A stretch of 63,705 nt of DNA from an uncultured Actinomycetes bacterium (GTDB lineage Bacteria > Actinomycetota > Thermoleophilia > Solirubrobacterales > Solirubrobacteraceae), in NCBI GenBank assembly GCA_937888775.1, contig CALAQT010000215.1, positions 1 to 63,705 on the forward strand. Direction: 5' to 3'. The position numbers were made by a program, and so were the translations under genes. Under the pieces are notes generated by a model that saw only the letters and a program-made list of their open reading frames with translations, was not told the DNA's origin and did no database searches. Positions 8,911 through 19,066 of the stretch are shown piece after piece. Every line of letters starts with the position of its first letter. The first letter of the stretch is position 1.

Positions 8911-10724
8911 TCGCCCTCGCCGCGCTGGACCTCGAACGGCCCACTGCGGCTCCAGTCGACGAAGTAGCTCATGTTCTCCAGATTGAATTCGATCGGCATC
9001 GTCAGATCCTTCACCTGCGCTTCGAATGGCTGCGCCCCGACGCGGGTGGCAAAAGCGTGGAATTCCTCGCCATCGGCCCGCTCGGCCTCATAGAAGCGTA
9101 CCCAGCGCTCGACGGCTTCCGGCACCCGCTTGGCCGGCAGCCGCGTTTTGAGACGCTGACCGTAGCGGACGTCGCCGCCCTCGTAGGCGCCGCCGACGTG
9201 CGGAATGTAGGCCGGGACCGTGTGCTCGCCGACCTTGATCGAGGCGCCATAGAAGCCGATGTCGGCGATGTGATGCTGCCCGCAGCCGTTGGGGCAGCCG
9301 CTCATCTTGACGTGGATCCGCCGCGTCAGCGGGTCATCGATCCCCATCTGCACGATCCGCTCCTGCACGGCCTGATTGAGCCCCATCGAGCTCGTGATGC
9401 CGAGCTTGCACGAGTCGGTGCCCGGGCAGCTGACCACGTCGGTGATCTCGTTGGCGCCGGGATCGGCCAACCCAAGCTGCGACAGCCGCTGCCACAGCTC
9501 GTAGACGAGCTCTTGGCGGACCCAGCGCAGGACGATGTTCTGCTGAACGGTGGTGCGCGCGTAGCCGCCCGTGAACTCACGCATCACCTGGCCGAGGTCG
9601 CGCAGCTGCTCAGGGGTGAGATCGCCCCGCTTGACCTTTAGCTCGACGGTGGCGAAACCCGCCTGGCGCTGATTGGTGACGTTGGAATCCACGAAGTGTC
9701 GGAAAGACCGGCTGTCGCCGTTGGGGCTGGCGTAGGTCTCGCGGGCCCGGGGCGCGTTGGCCCGCTCATCGTGGTCGAACAGGATCTCGTTCAGCGAGAA
9801 GTCGCGCTCTGAGACCCAATCGCCTTCCAGTTCCTCCTCCACCAGCTCACGGAAGGCATCGATCCCGATCTTGTCGATCAGCACCTTTATCCGTGCGCGG
9901 GCCCGGTTGACCCGCAGGAAGTCCTGGCGATCGAAGATCCGCATGCACGCCTCGGTCACCTTCAGGTAGTCGCCGTTGTCGAGCTCGACGAACTCGTACA
10001 GGGTCGGGGCCAAGCGAGGCATGATCGAGGTGCCGCCGCCGACGCGGATCTCGACGCCACGGACGCCGTTCCGGAGACGCGGCACGAACGCCATGTCGTG
10101 GATGCGCGTGATCGCGTTGTCCTCGTCGGTGGCCGTGAAGGCCGTCTTGACCTTACGCGGCATCGCCTGCGTGGTCGGATGGCGCACGAAGTAACGGACG
10201 TAGGCGCCGGCGTAGGGGGTGATGTCGAACAGCTCGCCGGGCAGCGTGCCCGCGCGCGGATCGCCGGTCACGTTGCGCATCGTGTTGCCGCAACCCTCGC
10301 GGGAGGACAGCCCGACCTCGGCTATTTCTCGCATCAGCTTGGCGACGTCGGGCAGCGGAATGTGGTGCATCTGGATGTTCTGACGCGTAGTGATGTGGCC
10401 CTTGCGCAGCGGGACGTATTTGTCGATCACCTCGGCGAACGCATCCAGCTGGTCCGGCGTCACGCCGCCCATCGGGAGCTTGACCCGGATCATCTGCACG
10501 TCGGGCTGGCGCTGACCGTAAACGCCCTGCTTGAGGCGGAACTTGATGAAGTCCTCCTCCTTCAGCCCGCCCTTCAGATACCGGGTCGACTCGGTGTCGA
10601 AGTCGTCGAACTCGCGCTCGAGGATCGGGATCACGTGTCCCGGGACGTTCTCCACAACCTCCGGGTTCGCCAGCGAGCCGGAACGGGGATCAGCTTTTTC
10701 GGTGTGCAGCGAGGCGGGTTCCAT
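8898..10724 (-). CDS. sir: Sulfite reductase, siroheme/[4Fe-4S], ferredoxin-type
   Basis: This protein (608 aa) carries out six-electron reduction of sulfite to sulfide. The siroheme/[4Fe-4S] ligands appear as CPGTDSC and SGCPNGCGQHH, around residues 433-481. Two nitrite/sulfite reductase ferredoxin-like half-domains flank them. The ATG at 10724 is preceded by a strong GGAAGGAG ribosome site, which decides it over an upstream frame extension to 10760. The single-polypeptide, NirA/SirA-like form suggests ferredoxin as electron donor. It leads the order sir-cysH-cysD-cysN. Nitrite reduction is a conceivable alternative but the context argues for sulfite. Confidence 0.94.
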   Translation of the reverse strand: MEPASLHTEKADPRSGSLANPEVVENVPGHVIPILEREFDDFDTESTRYLKGGLKEEDFIKFRLKQGVYGQRQPDVQMIRVKLPMGGVTPDQLDAFAEVIDKYVPLRKGHITTRQNIQMHHIPLPDVAKLMREIAEVGLSSREGCGNTMRNVTGDPRAGTLPGELFDITPYAGAYVRYFVRHPTTQAMPRKVKTAFTATDEDNAITRIHDMAFVPRLRNGVRGVEIRVGGGTSIMPRLAPTLYEFVELDNGDYLKVTEACMRIFDRQDFLRVNRARARIKVLIDKIGIDAFRELVEEELEGDWVSERDFSLNEILFDHDERANAPRARETYASPNGDSRSFRHFVDSNVTNQRQAGFATVELKVKRGDLTPEQLRDLGQVMREFTGGYARTTVQQNIVLRWVRQELVYELWQRLSQLGLADPGANEITDVVSCPGTDSCKLGITSSMGLNQAVQERIVQMGIDDPLTRRIHVKMSGCPNGCGQHHIADIGFYGASIKVGEHTVPAYIPHVGGAYEGGDVRYGQRLKTRLPAKRVPEAVERWVRFYEAERADGEEFHAFATRVGAQPFEAQVKDLTMPIEFNLENMSYFVDWSRSGPFEVQRGEGECAV

Positions 10725-10782
10725 CGAGGCTCCTTCCAGTCGGCGACGGGCAGGCCGCAATCATCGGACCAGTGAATCTACC

Positions 10783-10808
10783 AAAAGGCTATCTGAATAA
10801 GGCCTTTT
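10783..10808. promoter_or_regulatory. AT-rich inverted repeat upstream of the sulfate operon
   Basis: Perfect 7-bp arms AAAAGGC (10783-10789) and GCCTTTT (10802-10808) are separated by an AT-rich 12-bp spacer, flanked by TACC and TACC-like bases. It lies about 60 bases upstream of the sir start and in the 190-base gap after the carboxylase epsilon gene. It could be an operator for a sulfur regulator or a terminator for accE; the sequence does not discriminate. Confidence 0.35.
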
Positions 10809-10914
10809 TACCGATGAGCAGCGATTTACCTGCCGCGCCCTGCGCCGACCGGCCCCGGGACGCTGTCTGCGACGCCGCCACGGGCGGCGCGCCGGGAGCG
10901 AAGGGGGCCGGACG

Positions 10915-11142
10915 CTAAGTGCTTATGGTGGGGAGCGCTATGCCCCACGGGGCGGGCAGCGACGGCTCGCGCGCGACGCCCTCGTGCAGCGCGGCCCGCT
11001 GCCACGGATTCTGCTGCGGCGCGGGTGCGGCGAGCGGCGGCGCGGTCGCGCGCATGAACCGCTCCAGCGCGGCCACCACAGCGGCCGCCTCCTCCGGGGA
11101 GGCGTCAGGAGCGACGATTGTGAGCTTGGGACGGCGGTTCAC
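10915..11142 (-). CDS. accE: Acyl-CoA carboxylase epsilon subunit
   Basis: This small protein (75 aa) resembles the actinobacterial acyl-CoA carboxylase epsilon subunit, which stabilises the alpha-beta complex. It starts at a GTG at 11142 with KLTIVAPDASPEEAAAVVAAL, and the C-terminal NPWQRAALHEGVAREP contains the conserved Trp-bearing segment typical of this family. The longer frame to 11205 adds 21 unconserved residues. It diverges from the cyclodeaminase-family gene (36 bases between starts) and sits between the sulfate operon and that gene rather than directly beside the beta subunit, about 1.2 kb away. Family assignment is from pattern memory. Confidence 0.75.
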   Translation of the reverse strand: MNRRPKLTIVAPDASPEEAAAVVAALERFMRATAPPLAAPAPQQNPWQRAALHEGVAREPSLPAPWGIALPTIST

Positions 11143-11178
11143 GCTGGTGCTCTGGCTGCGAGGGTATCGTGCGGCCGC

Positions 11179-12126
11179 ATGCCGCCGCTGCCCGTCCTCG
11201 ATCACGACGCCGTGCTGGCCGCGGTCACACCCCAGGCGGCGATCGACCGGGTCGGTGAGGCCTTCCTGCGCTTTGCCTCAGGCGAGTGGGTGATGCCGCC
11301 CAAGGTCTATCTGCAGAGTCCGCCTGACGGCGACTTCCGGGCGATGCCCGCGCGCGGCGACGGGCTCGCGCTGCTGAAGTGGATCACCTCATTTCCGGGC
11401 AACCCCGCCCGCGGGCTGCCCACGGTGACCGGCGTCATCTGTCTCTCGGACGCCACTACGGGACAACCGCTGATGCTGCTCGACGCGCGCTCGGTGACCG
11501 CGCTGCGCACGGGCGCGGTGGCTGCGGTCGCGGCGCGCGCGCTGGCGCGTGAGGAGGCGCGGTCGGTCGGGATCGTCGGCTGCGGCCTGCACGGGGTCTG
11601 GGCCGCGCGGTGCCTGGCGACCGCCGGCTACGGGCCGGGCATCTGCGCCGATCCCGACGCGCGGGCCGCTCAGAGGCTCGCCGCCGAGCTGGGCTGGAGC
11701 GTGGGATCACGCGCCGACGCGGTGCGCAGCGACGTCGTGTGCTGCGTGACCCCGGGGGCCGAGATCGTGATCGACGCCGGCGATCTGCGAGCCGGCGTGC
11801 ACCTGAACATGCTCGGCGCCGATGGGCCGGGAAAGGCCGAGGCGACGATCGGGGCGGTGGCCTCATGCGCGCTGTTCTGCGACGAGTGGGCCCAGGCGTC
11901 GCACGGTGGGGAGCTGACCGGCGCGATCGAGGCCGGACTCGTCACGCGTGACCGCGTCACCGAGCTCGGCGACGTACTGGCGGGCACAGCGCCCGGGCGA
12001 CCAGACCCGCAGGCCGTGACGCTGTTTGACTCCACCGGTCTGGCGATTCAGGACCTAGCGGTGGCCGCTGCGGCGCTCCAGGCATGGCGAGCGGGGCAGG
12101 TGCACGCTCAGACGGTGAATCTGTAG
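11179..12126 (+). CDS. Ornithine cyclodeaminase/mu-crystallin family protein
   Basis: This 315-aa protein has the family layout: an N-terminal dimerisation and substrate half with PPKVYLQ, LKWITSFPGNPARGLPTV and DARSVTALRTGA, followed by an NAD(P)-binding Rossmann half beginning SVGIVGCGLHG around residue 130 and the LNMLGADGPGKAE segment. Members include ornithine cyclodeaminase, alanine dehydrogenase and ketimine reductases; the sequence does not identify the substrate. The ATG at 11179 is chosen because translation upstream lacks homology. It is monocistronic and ends at a large hairpin shared with the opposing carboxyltransferase gene. Confidence 0.88.
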   Translation: MPPLPVLDHDAVLAAVTPQAAIDRVGEAFLRFASGEWVMPPKVYLQSPPDGDFRAMPARGDGLALLKWITSFPGNPARGLPTVTGVICLSDATTGQPLMLLDARSVTALRTGAVAAVAARALAREEARSVGIVGCGLHGVWAARCLATAGYGPGICADPDARAAQRLAAELGWSVGSRADAVRSDVVCCVTPGAEIVIDAGDLRAGVHLNMLGADGPGKAEATIGAVASCALFCDEWAQASHGGELTGAIEAGLVTRDRVTELGDVLAGTAPGRPDPQAVTLFDSTGLAIQDLAVAAAALQAWRAGQVHAQTVNL

Positions 12127-12161
12127 CCAACAGGCGCATGGGGAATAGCGCGGGGCAAACC

Positions 12162-12210
12162 GAACCTGGCCGAAAAAGCGCACGTAGGTTTCGCTTTTTC
12201 GGCCAGGTTC
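12162..12210. terminator. 19-bp perfect inverted repeat, bidirectional terminator candidate
   Basis: The arms at 12162-12180 and 12192-12210 are perfectly complementary over 19 bp with an 11-base loop. The loop-proximal part is AAAAAGCG on the left and CGCTTTTT on the right, so a U-run is present inside the stem on either strand. It sits between two convergent genes, the normal place for a bidirectional terminator, although the stem is unusually long. Confidence 0.65.
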
Positions 12211-12304
12211 CGAATCGGGCGCCCGCGCAGCCAACGGCCCCGACGCAACGCCCCGGACGCGGCCCACGCACCGCCGGCGCCCGACCCGGCGCCAGTCGCC
12301 AACC

Positions 12305-13873
12305 CTACAGCGGGATGTTGCCGTGCTTGCGCCGGGGTCCGGCCACGCGCTTGGTCTGCAGTGTCTCGAGCGCGGTGATGATCTTGGGGCGCGTCTCGTG
12401 CGGGACGATCACGTCGTCTATGTAGCCGCGCTCGGCCGCCACATACGGGTTGGCGAAGTGCGCCTTGTAATCGTGGATCAGCTTCTGACGGCGCGTGTCG
12501 GGCGTCGGCGAGGCGGCGATGTCGCGCCTGTAGATGATGTTGACCGCGCCCTCGGGGCCCATCACGGCGACCTCGGCGGTCGGCCAGGCGAAGTTGAAGT
12601 CGGCCAGCATGTGCTTTGAGGCCATCACGTCATAGGCGCCGCCGTACGCCTTGCGCGTGATGATCGTGATCTTGGGAACCGTCGCCTCGGTGTACGCATA
12701 CAGCAGCTTGGCGCCGTGGCGGATGATTCCGCCCCACTCCTGCGCGGTCCCGGGCAGGAAGCCGGGCACGTCGCAGAAGGTGATGATCGGGATGTTGAAC
12801 GCGTCACACGTCCGCACGAAGCGCCCTGCTTTGCACGATGAGTCGATGTCGAGCACGCCGGCCAGCGCCGCGGGCTGGTTGCCGACGATTCCAACCGCAT
12901 AGCCGTTCAGGCGCGCGAAGCCGCACACGATGTTCATCGCGTAGTGCTCGTGGACCTCAAAGAACTCACCGTCGTCGACGATGTGGCGGATCACCACACG
13001 CATGTCGTAAGGCTTGTTGGGACTGTCCGGAACGACTGTGTCGAGCTCGGGGTCCTGGCGCAGCGGGTCGTCGGTCGGCATCACGCGCGGCGGGATCTCC
13101 AGGTTGTTCTGGGGCAGGAACGAGAACAGGTACCGGGTGTCCTCGATGCACGTGTCCTCGTCCTCGGCGGCGAAGTGCGCCACGCCGGACTTGCTGGAGT
13201 GGCTCATCGCGCCGCCGAGCTCCTCGAACGTCGGCTCCTCGCCGGTCACCGTCTTGACCACGTCGGGGCCGGTGATGAACATGTGCGAGGTCTCCTTGAC
13301 CATGAAGATGAAGTCGGTCATCGCCGGCGAGTAGACGGCTCCGCCCGCGCAGGGGCCCATGATCAGGCTGATCTGGGGGATCACCCCGCTGCATTGGACG
13401 TTGCGCACGAACACGTCGCCGTAGGCACCCAGCGAGACGACGCCCTCCTGAATCCGCGCCCCGCCCGAGTCGTTGATCCCGATCACCGGGCAGCCGATCT
13501 TGGCCGCCAGATCCATGATCTTGCACATCTTCTCGGCCATCACCTCGCCCAGACTGCCGCCGAAGACCGTGAAGTCCTGACTGAACACGCACACGCGGCG
13601 ACCGTCGATGGTGCCGTAACCGGTGACCACCGCATCGCCCCAGGGGCGGTTCTTCTGCATGTCGAAGTCCAGCGTGCGATGGCGCATGAACGTGTCGAGC
13701 TCCTGAAATGAACCCGTGTCAAGCAGCTTCTCGATCCGCTGGCGGGCGGTGTACTTGCCCTTGGCGTGCTGCTTCTCGACCGCCGCCTCAGAGCCGGCGT
13801 GGATCGCCTCGTAGCGCAGATCCTGAAGCTGGGCCAGCTTCTCCTCGTATGTCTCGGGGGCCTTGTCGCGCAT
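12305..13873 (-). CDS. pccB: Acyl-CoA carboxylase beta subunit (carboxyltransferase)
   Basis: This 522-aa carboxyltransferase transfers the carboxyl group from carboxybiotin to propionyl-CoA or another acyl-CoA. It has two crotonase-like halves. The N-terminal half has [20 protein letters not shown] and [13 protein letters not shown]; the C-terminal half has [32 protein letters not shown] split across the acyl-CoA pocket, with [11 protein letters not shown]. Residues such as the Asp that sets acyl-chain choice cannot be assigned without alignment, so propionyl-CoA is inferred from its co-occurrence with the mutase. Fur lies 59 bases upstream on the same strand. Confidence 0.94.
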   Translation of the reverse strand: MRDKAPETYEEKLAQLQDLRYEAIHAGSEAAVEKQHAKGKYTARQRIEKLLDTGSFQELDTFMRHRTLDFDMQKNRPWGDAVVTGYGTIDGRRVCVFSQDFTVFGGSLGEVMAEKMCKIMDLAAKIGCPVIGINDSGGARIQEGVVSLGAYGDVFVRNVQCSGVIPQISLIMGPCAGGAVYSPAMTDFIFMVKETSHMFITGPDVVKTVTGEEPTFEELGGAMSHSSKSGVAHFAAEDEDTCIEDTRYLFSFLPQNNLEIPPRVMPTDDPLRQDPELDTVVPDSPNKPYDMRVVIRHIVDDGEFFEVHEHYAMNIVCGFARLNGYAVGIVGNQPAALAGVLDIDSSCKAGRFVRTCDAFNIPIITFCDVPGFLPGTAQEWGGIIRHGAKLLYAYTEATVPKITIITRKAYGGAYDVMASKHMLADFNFAWPTAEVAVMGPEGAVNIIYRRDIAASPTPDTRRQKLIHDYKAHFANPYVAAERGYIDDVIVPHETRPKIITALETLQTKRVAGPRRKHGNIPL

Positions 13874-13932
13874 CGGGGACCGCGCGAGTTTAGTGGCGCG
13901 GTGATGTCAGCAGCAGACCGGGCCGCCGGGCG

Positions 13933-14400
13933 TCATCGACCCAGGTCCGTGGCGCAGCTGGAGCAGAGCCCGACGATCGGAAAGTGCGTGAAGCTCGCCA
14001 CGTAGCCGAACCGGCTCCGGATCGTGTCGCGGACCGGGTCGAGTTCGCTCGGCGCCACGGCCAGGAAATCCCCGCAGCGGTCGCACGCCAGGTACTCCCG
14101 GTCGCCGTTGAGGGTGATCACGTACAGCGCCGGACTGTGACCCAGATGCACGTGACGGACGATCCCCAGACGCTCGAGCGTCTCAAGGTTGCGGTATACC
14201 GACGCCACGTCGGACGTTGGAACACGCCCGCCGACGCCGGCGGCGATCTGCTCTGCTGAGAGCGGCCCGTCCGCCGCATACAGAGCGGCCAGGACGACCC
14301 GCCGGGCCGCCGAGAGCCGCAATCCGTAGCGGCGCACAGCCGCCAGTGCTGCGTCCAGGTTGGGGGCCGCCGTTGCCGGTTCCGACGGGGGTTGGGACAT
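13933..14400 (-). CDS. Fur-family metalloregulator
   Basis: This 155-aa protein has the Fur winged-helix domain (YGLRLSAARRVVLAAL, ASVYRNLETLERLGIV) and a metal-binding dimerisation domain. Two CxxC pairs are visible, CDRC and CSSC, the structural zinc site common to Fur, Zur and PerR. The HVHLGHSPALY segment supplies His ligands. Which metal it senses cannot be read. Immediately upstream of its ATG is a 7-bp hairpin (14414-14432). The gene upstream on the same strand is the decayed His-rich ORF, so regulator and decayed metal-related genes may once have been linked. Confidence 0.9.
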   Translation of the reverse strand: MSQPPSEPATAAPNLDAALAAVRRYGLRLSAARRVVLAALYAADGPLSAEQIAAGVGGRVPTSDVASVYRNLETLERLGIVRHVHLGHSPALYVITLNGDREYLACDRCGDFLAVAPSELDPVRDTIRSRFGYVASFTHFPIVGLCSSCATDLGR

Positions 14401-14413
14401 GGTCCGTTCCTTT

Positions 14414-14432
14414 CCGTCCGGTCCCCGGACGG
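14414..14432 (-). promoter_or_regulatory. Hairpin in the fur leader
   Basis: CCGTCCG (14414-14420) and CGGACGG (14426-14432) form a perfect 7-bp stem with a five-base loop, 13 bases upstream of the Fur-family start. The ribosome site AAGGAA follows it on the minus strand. It may affect translation or end read-through from the upstream decayed genes. Confidence 0.35.
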
Positions 14433-14502
14433 CTTCGCTGATTCCGCATCCTCCTTCGTCGCGCTTCTACGTAATCGCGCGTTGCGCGGATCAGTCGGCG
14501 GC

Positions 14503-14885
14503 CTATCCGGCCCGCAGCCCCCGCCAGTCGAGCTCCGCGATCTCGCCCCCGATGATGGCGACCCCGCGGGCACGGGCCTCGCCGCCGATCCACAGCGTGT
14601 AGCTGCCCTGCTTGAGCCCGTCGAACACCCCGGTGAAGGCGGGGCGGCCGGCGATCTTGCGCTCGAGCACCTCCTTGTGGCTGCGTCGCGCATCGTCCTC
14701 CGCCGGGCTGATCTCAACCTCCACGCCGTGCAGCTTGCCGTCGGTGTGGACGATCAGCGCCCCGACGTCGTCACCGATATCAAGCACGACGAATTCGGGG
14801 TGGGACGGCCGGCGTAGTTCTCGAGCAGGTGCTCGTGGGCGTGGCCGGCGTGCTCGTGGACGTGACCGGCGTGCTCCTGGGTCAT
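14503..14885 (-). pseudogene. His-rich small protein gene with an internal frameshift
   Basis: An ATG at 14885, eight bases after the DUF4331 stop and with a GAGG ribosome site overlapping it, opens a His-rich segment (HAGHVHEHAGHAHEH). After LLENYAGR the frame is lost: the conserved-looking continuation SHPEFVVLDIGDDVGAL lies in another frame ending at 14503. The two parts differ by a net one-base shift near 14800-14810. The 94-residue downstream frame (GTG at 14787) ends in GGEIAELDWRGLRAG. The His-rich N-terminus suggests metal binding. An alternative is a functional short protein starting at 14787. Confidence 0.6.
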
Positions 14886-14893
14886 GGCGATCC

Positions 14894-16635
14894 TCAGCTC
14901 GACGGCGTGTCGAAGCCGTCGCGCGGATCGGCCAGGTACGGAAAGCTGCTCAGGTACCTGTCCATCGACGCCGTGAGGCCCTCCGTGAGCAATCCCGCGG
15001 CCGGATCGGGCTTGTAGCTGTTGTCGACGAGCGGATAGGTCACGCCGGCAATCGCTCGCAGCTCGATGCTCACCACGTCGTCGACGACCCGCCGGCCGTT
15101 GGGGAATCCTGCCAGATCCCCGCCCAGGAGCCCGAATGGATTGGGTTCAGCGGTCGGCGGTATCGCGACGTTGAGCCGCAGCTGGTCGGAGAGGACCGGG
15201 CCGGTGTAGTTCTGGAAGTCCGGGATCAGGCCCCAGGGGATACCGGTCAGCAGAATCGCCACCAGGTCCGCGCGCGCCGCGTTGATCCCGGCGAGCTTGG
15301 GGAACACGCCCGGATACAGCACCGGGAGGAGATTCGCCAGCTCCGGATGCTCTACGTGAGAGGAACTGCTTGTCGCCGACCGGATAGAGCGTGTTCCATT
15401 TGTCCTTGAGGCCCAGCGGGATGAGCACCTCGTTGAACAGCGGGTTGCCCAGGCGCGAGACCTGCACCCATGGGCCGGACTCCGCACCCTCGTCGTTGTT
15501 GGAGTCGATGATCCTCACCTTGCGCCGGCTGGCCGCGCTCCAGACGCCGATCACCGAGTTGGCGTCCTGGCGGCCCTTGGGCCTTGACCGAGTCGCGGTC
15601 AAGCGCTCGATCGGCACCTGCAGGGCGATCGTGTGGACGTTAAAATGTTAAGTGTCTTGGTCGCATCGACGCCGGGGGCCGCCGCACTTGGGATCAGGTG
15701 AAGGTTCTGGAACGGGCGGAGATCGCCCAGGTCGAAGACCGCGCCGAGGTCGACCAGGAAACCATCGTTTCGCTGTCCGGCAAAGACCACCTCCCCGCTG
15801 GGGAGATTGTGAATCGCCGCTTTCGCCAGCTGCGGGTAATCGGGCGTCGAACGCGGACCAATGTTGCAGGGCGGCGACGCGAGACCCTCGGCGAGCACCG
15901 TCGTCGTGAGTCCCCCGTTGGCCGAGGCCGTGCCGTAGGCGGTCGTGTCGGGACCGTCGACGCGGGTGACCGAGTAGAACTGGCGCTTGTTCCAGTTGGG
16001 GCTGTCGAGCGACGAGATCTGGCCGGTGTTGTAGAGGAACGTGTCGGGATTTCGCAGCTGCGTCTCGAAGCTGAACTGGTATGCGATCTCCGGAATGCCG
16101 TCGCCGTCGTTGTCGATGTAGATCGACTAGACGACGTCATCGCCGAACTCAAAGAAATTCGGCCCTCCCGGCGGATCCTGCAGCGGAACGAAGTTGGTCA
16201 GGATGGTGACCGTGTCAGGCGCGTCGGGACTGACGAACGCGTAGACGTCGGCGTTGTCGGCGACCGGATCCTTGCTGATCTCCGGGGCTTCGCGATGAGA
16301 CGACATCAGCGTGACCGCCCGGCGACGCTGGATTTCTGCGGCTCAGCCGCCGCCATGAGCCGGTCGACCAGTGCCTGGTCGCGGTAGGTGGTCTCACGGG
16401 TGCCCGACATGACGGTGATCTCCCCCTTCGACGCGTCGCGGATGTAGGCGGTCACCGGCTCCTTCGGGAGACCGGATGACGGCTTGATGACCTTCGGCGG
16501 CGACGGCCTGCCCACGCGCTCGGCGGCAATCGCCGCCGGTGCGGTTACGGCCGCCGCGCCGGCGGCGACGCCGGCCGAGGCCTTGATGAAGGAACGGCGG
16601 CTGAACGGTCTCGCCCCGGATTCTGTCTCACCCAT
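14894..16635 (-). pseudogene. DUF4331 family Tat-exported protein, degenerate
   Basis: The ATG at 16635 has a GGAGC ribosome site and opens a twin-arginine signal (SRRSFIKASAG, then AAAVTAPAAIAAE). Downstream, SSHREAPEISKDPVADNADVY, PNWNKRQFYSVTRV and VDDVVSIELRAIAG are recognisable as DUF4331. The frame is broken near 16325, near 15648 where eight bases (ATTTTAAC) look duplicated, and near 15357 where a CA is apparently missing. TAG at 16127-16129 replaces the Tyr of the VVYSIYIDNDGDG-type motif. Three shifts plus a nonsense codon argue for a real pseudogene, although a local sequencing problem is possible. Confidence 0.85.
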
Positions 16636-16727
16636 CTCAAGCTCCTCTCATCGGCTCTGGTGAGGCGACTCTAGGGGCGAGATCAGCCTTCAGGCGCGAC
16701 CGAGTCGCAACAACGAGCCCCTACCAA

Positions 16728-16762
16728 GCGACGACTGGATCCTGCCGGCGACGACTGGATCC
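16728..16762. repeat. Short direct repeat, two copies
   Basis: GCGACGACTGGATCC occurs at 16728-16742 and again at 16748-16762, a 20-base period. It lies in the 140-base gap between the DUF4331 pseudogene start and the end of the next minus-strand gene. No function is apparent. Confidence 0.6.
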
Positions 16763-16774
16763 GGCTGGCCTGGA

Positions 16775-17416
16775 TCAGCTGCGCGAGTACGGACGGTGGT
16801 GCGCCTGGCCGAGGCTGTTAAGCGCCGAAGCGAGGACTGCGGGCGGGTCGACGGCGTCCCGGTCGACGGAGCCGACCGCGGCGCTGGAACCGACCTGATC
16901 GCTGGGGCTGTCCTGCCCAGCCGGCGCAGCATTCACGGGATCATCCTCCGCCGCTGCCTCGACCTCCGGCTGGACGCCCGGCGGTGGCGCCGCCGGCGCC
17001 CGCCTCCGCCGCCCGAACAGCCGCGTGAGGAATCCTGGTTTGGTCGCCGCCGACGGCGAAGCGTCCTCGGATGACCCCTCGCCGGCGAGCGACGGCGCAG
17101 CTTCCTGCGCCCCCTCGCCCGGCGGCTCCTCGTCAGCGCCAGGACCCGCCTCGAACGGATCCTCGATCGCCGGCACCGCCGGCTCTGACCCACGTGCGGT
17201 CAGCGTCACCCGGGTTCCCCATCCCGACGACTCCAGCCTGACCGTGCCGCTCACATGCTCGCCCTCCCAGGCAACGGTGGTTTCTGGCTCTAGTCTCGTG
17301 ATGCGGATCTCGCCGAAGCGGCCCAGATGACGGGCCAGCGACGCCGCGTCGCTGCATTCCGCCCATAGCTCGGGCGCAGATTTGACAAGTGTCCGGCTTG
17401 CTCTGTGATCTGTCAT
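16775..17416 (-). CDS. Conserved protein, SRPBCC-like N-terminus with disordered tail
   Basis: From the ATG at 17416 this is a 213-aa protein. Residues 1-75 (TLVKSAPELWAECSDAASLARHLGRFGEIRITRLE, then VAWEGEHVSGTVRLESSGWGTRVTLTA) follow the helix-grip pattern of SRPBCC/polyketide-cyclase-like domains. The rest is rich in Ala, Pro, Glu and Ser, interrupted by the basic patch FLTRLFGRRRRAP near its middle. No catalytic motif or signal peptide is seen. It diverges from the aldo/keto reductase gene. A longer frame to 17488 is possible but overlaps the divergent promoter region. Function unknown. Confidence 0.65.
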   Translation of the reverse strand: MTDHRASRTLVKSAPELWAECSDAASLARHLGRFGEIRITRLEPETTVAWEGEHVSGTVRLESSGWGTRVTLTARGSEPAVPAIEDPFEAGPGADEEPPGEGAQEAAPSLAGEGSSEDASPSAATKPGFLTRLFGRRRRAPAAPPPGVQPEVEAAAEDDPVNAAPAGQDSPSDQVGSSAAVGSVDRDAVDPPAVLASALNSLGQAHHRPYSRS

Positions 17417-17526
17417 TGATCGGGATTTCGCCCGCTCGGCCGTGACTCCTTCCGCGGCCGCCAGCTTGCATGAGCGATCATCCATCAAGTGATGATCGAC
17501 GTCGAAGAGAGCCGGAGGGGACGGCC

Positions 17527-18489
<963 letters not shown>

Positions 18490-18542
18490 CCGCGCTCAGG
18501 GGCCCGGGCCCCCGCTCGCGCCGGCCACGAAGATCCGCACGG

Positions 18543-19064
18543 TCAGGCGCCGGCGTGAGTGGCCATCAGGAAGACGGTCACGACCACGATCAGCGCAAGC
18601 AGCGCCCCTCCGATCGAAAGCGCCCGGAAGCCGGCCACATATTCCGGGCTCCACGTGGCGGTGGTCCGCCGGCCCCCGCCGGGAACCGCCGTCGCCGCCA
18701 GGTCCCGCTCGGCGATATCAGCCAGTCTCCCGGCACGGGGGATCGTGAATGAGCCCTCGATCGCCCCGATCACGATCACGGCGCCGATCCCCCACTGGAC
18801 GAAGAACGAGCCCCAATGGTGCTCGGCGCTGGCCAGATAGATGCCAGCCAGCAGGACGACGAGCAGCCCGGGGTTGACCAGATACCGGCCGACGCGCTGC
18901 CGCGTACGCAGCAGCCAGGGCGTCACGCTCGGGTCCATCCGTGCGGCCGCCGTGAACAGCAGCGGGTAGGCGAATACGACCCCGAAGCCGATCACGCCCG
19001 CCAGGATGTGGACCGCCAGGATGAGATCGGAGAACGCGACGGCTGGCGCGAGTACCGGCAGCAA
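18543..19064 (-). CDS. DUF2269-like integral membrane protein
   Basis: This 173-aa protein has about four hydrophobic helices: LILAVHILAGVIGFGVVFAY, the PGLLVVLLAGIYLAS segment, FFVQWGIGAVIVIGAI, and the C-terminal ALLALIVVVTVFLMA. The helix-1 His followed by a Gly-rich run matches the predicted integral membrane DUF2269 group, of unknown function. The start is a TTG two bases after the mutase stop, so translation is probably coupled to the mutase. No other good start is visible upstream of the first helix. Confidence 0.75.
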   Translation of the reverse strand: MLPVLAPAVAFSDLILAVHILAGVIGFGVVFAYPLLFTAAARMDPSVTPWLLRTRQRVGRYLVNPGLLVVLLAGIYLASAEHHWGSFFVQWGIGAVIVIGAIEGSFTIPRAGRLADIAERDLAATAVPGGGRRTTATWSPEYVAGFRALSIGGALLALIVVVTVFLMATHAGA

Positions 19065-19066
19065 GC

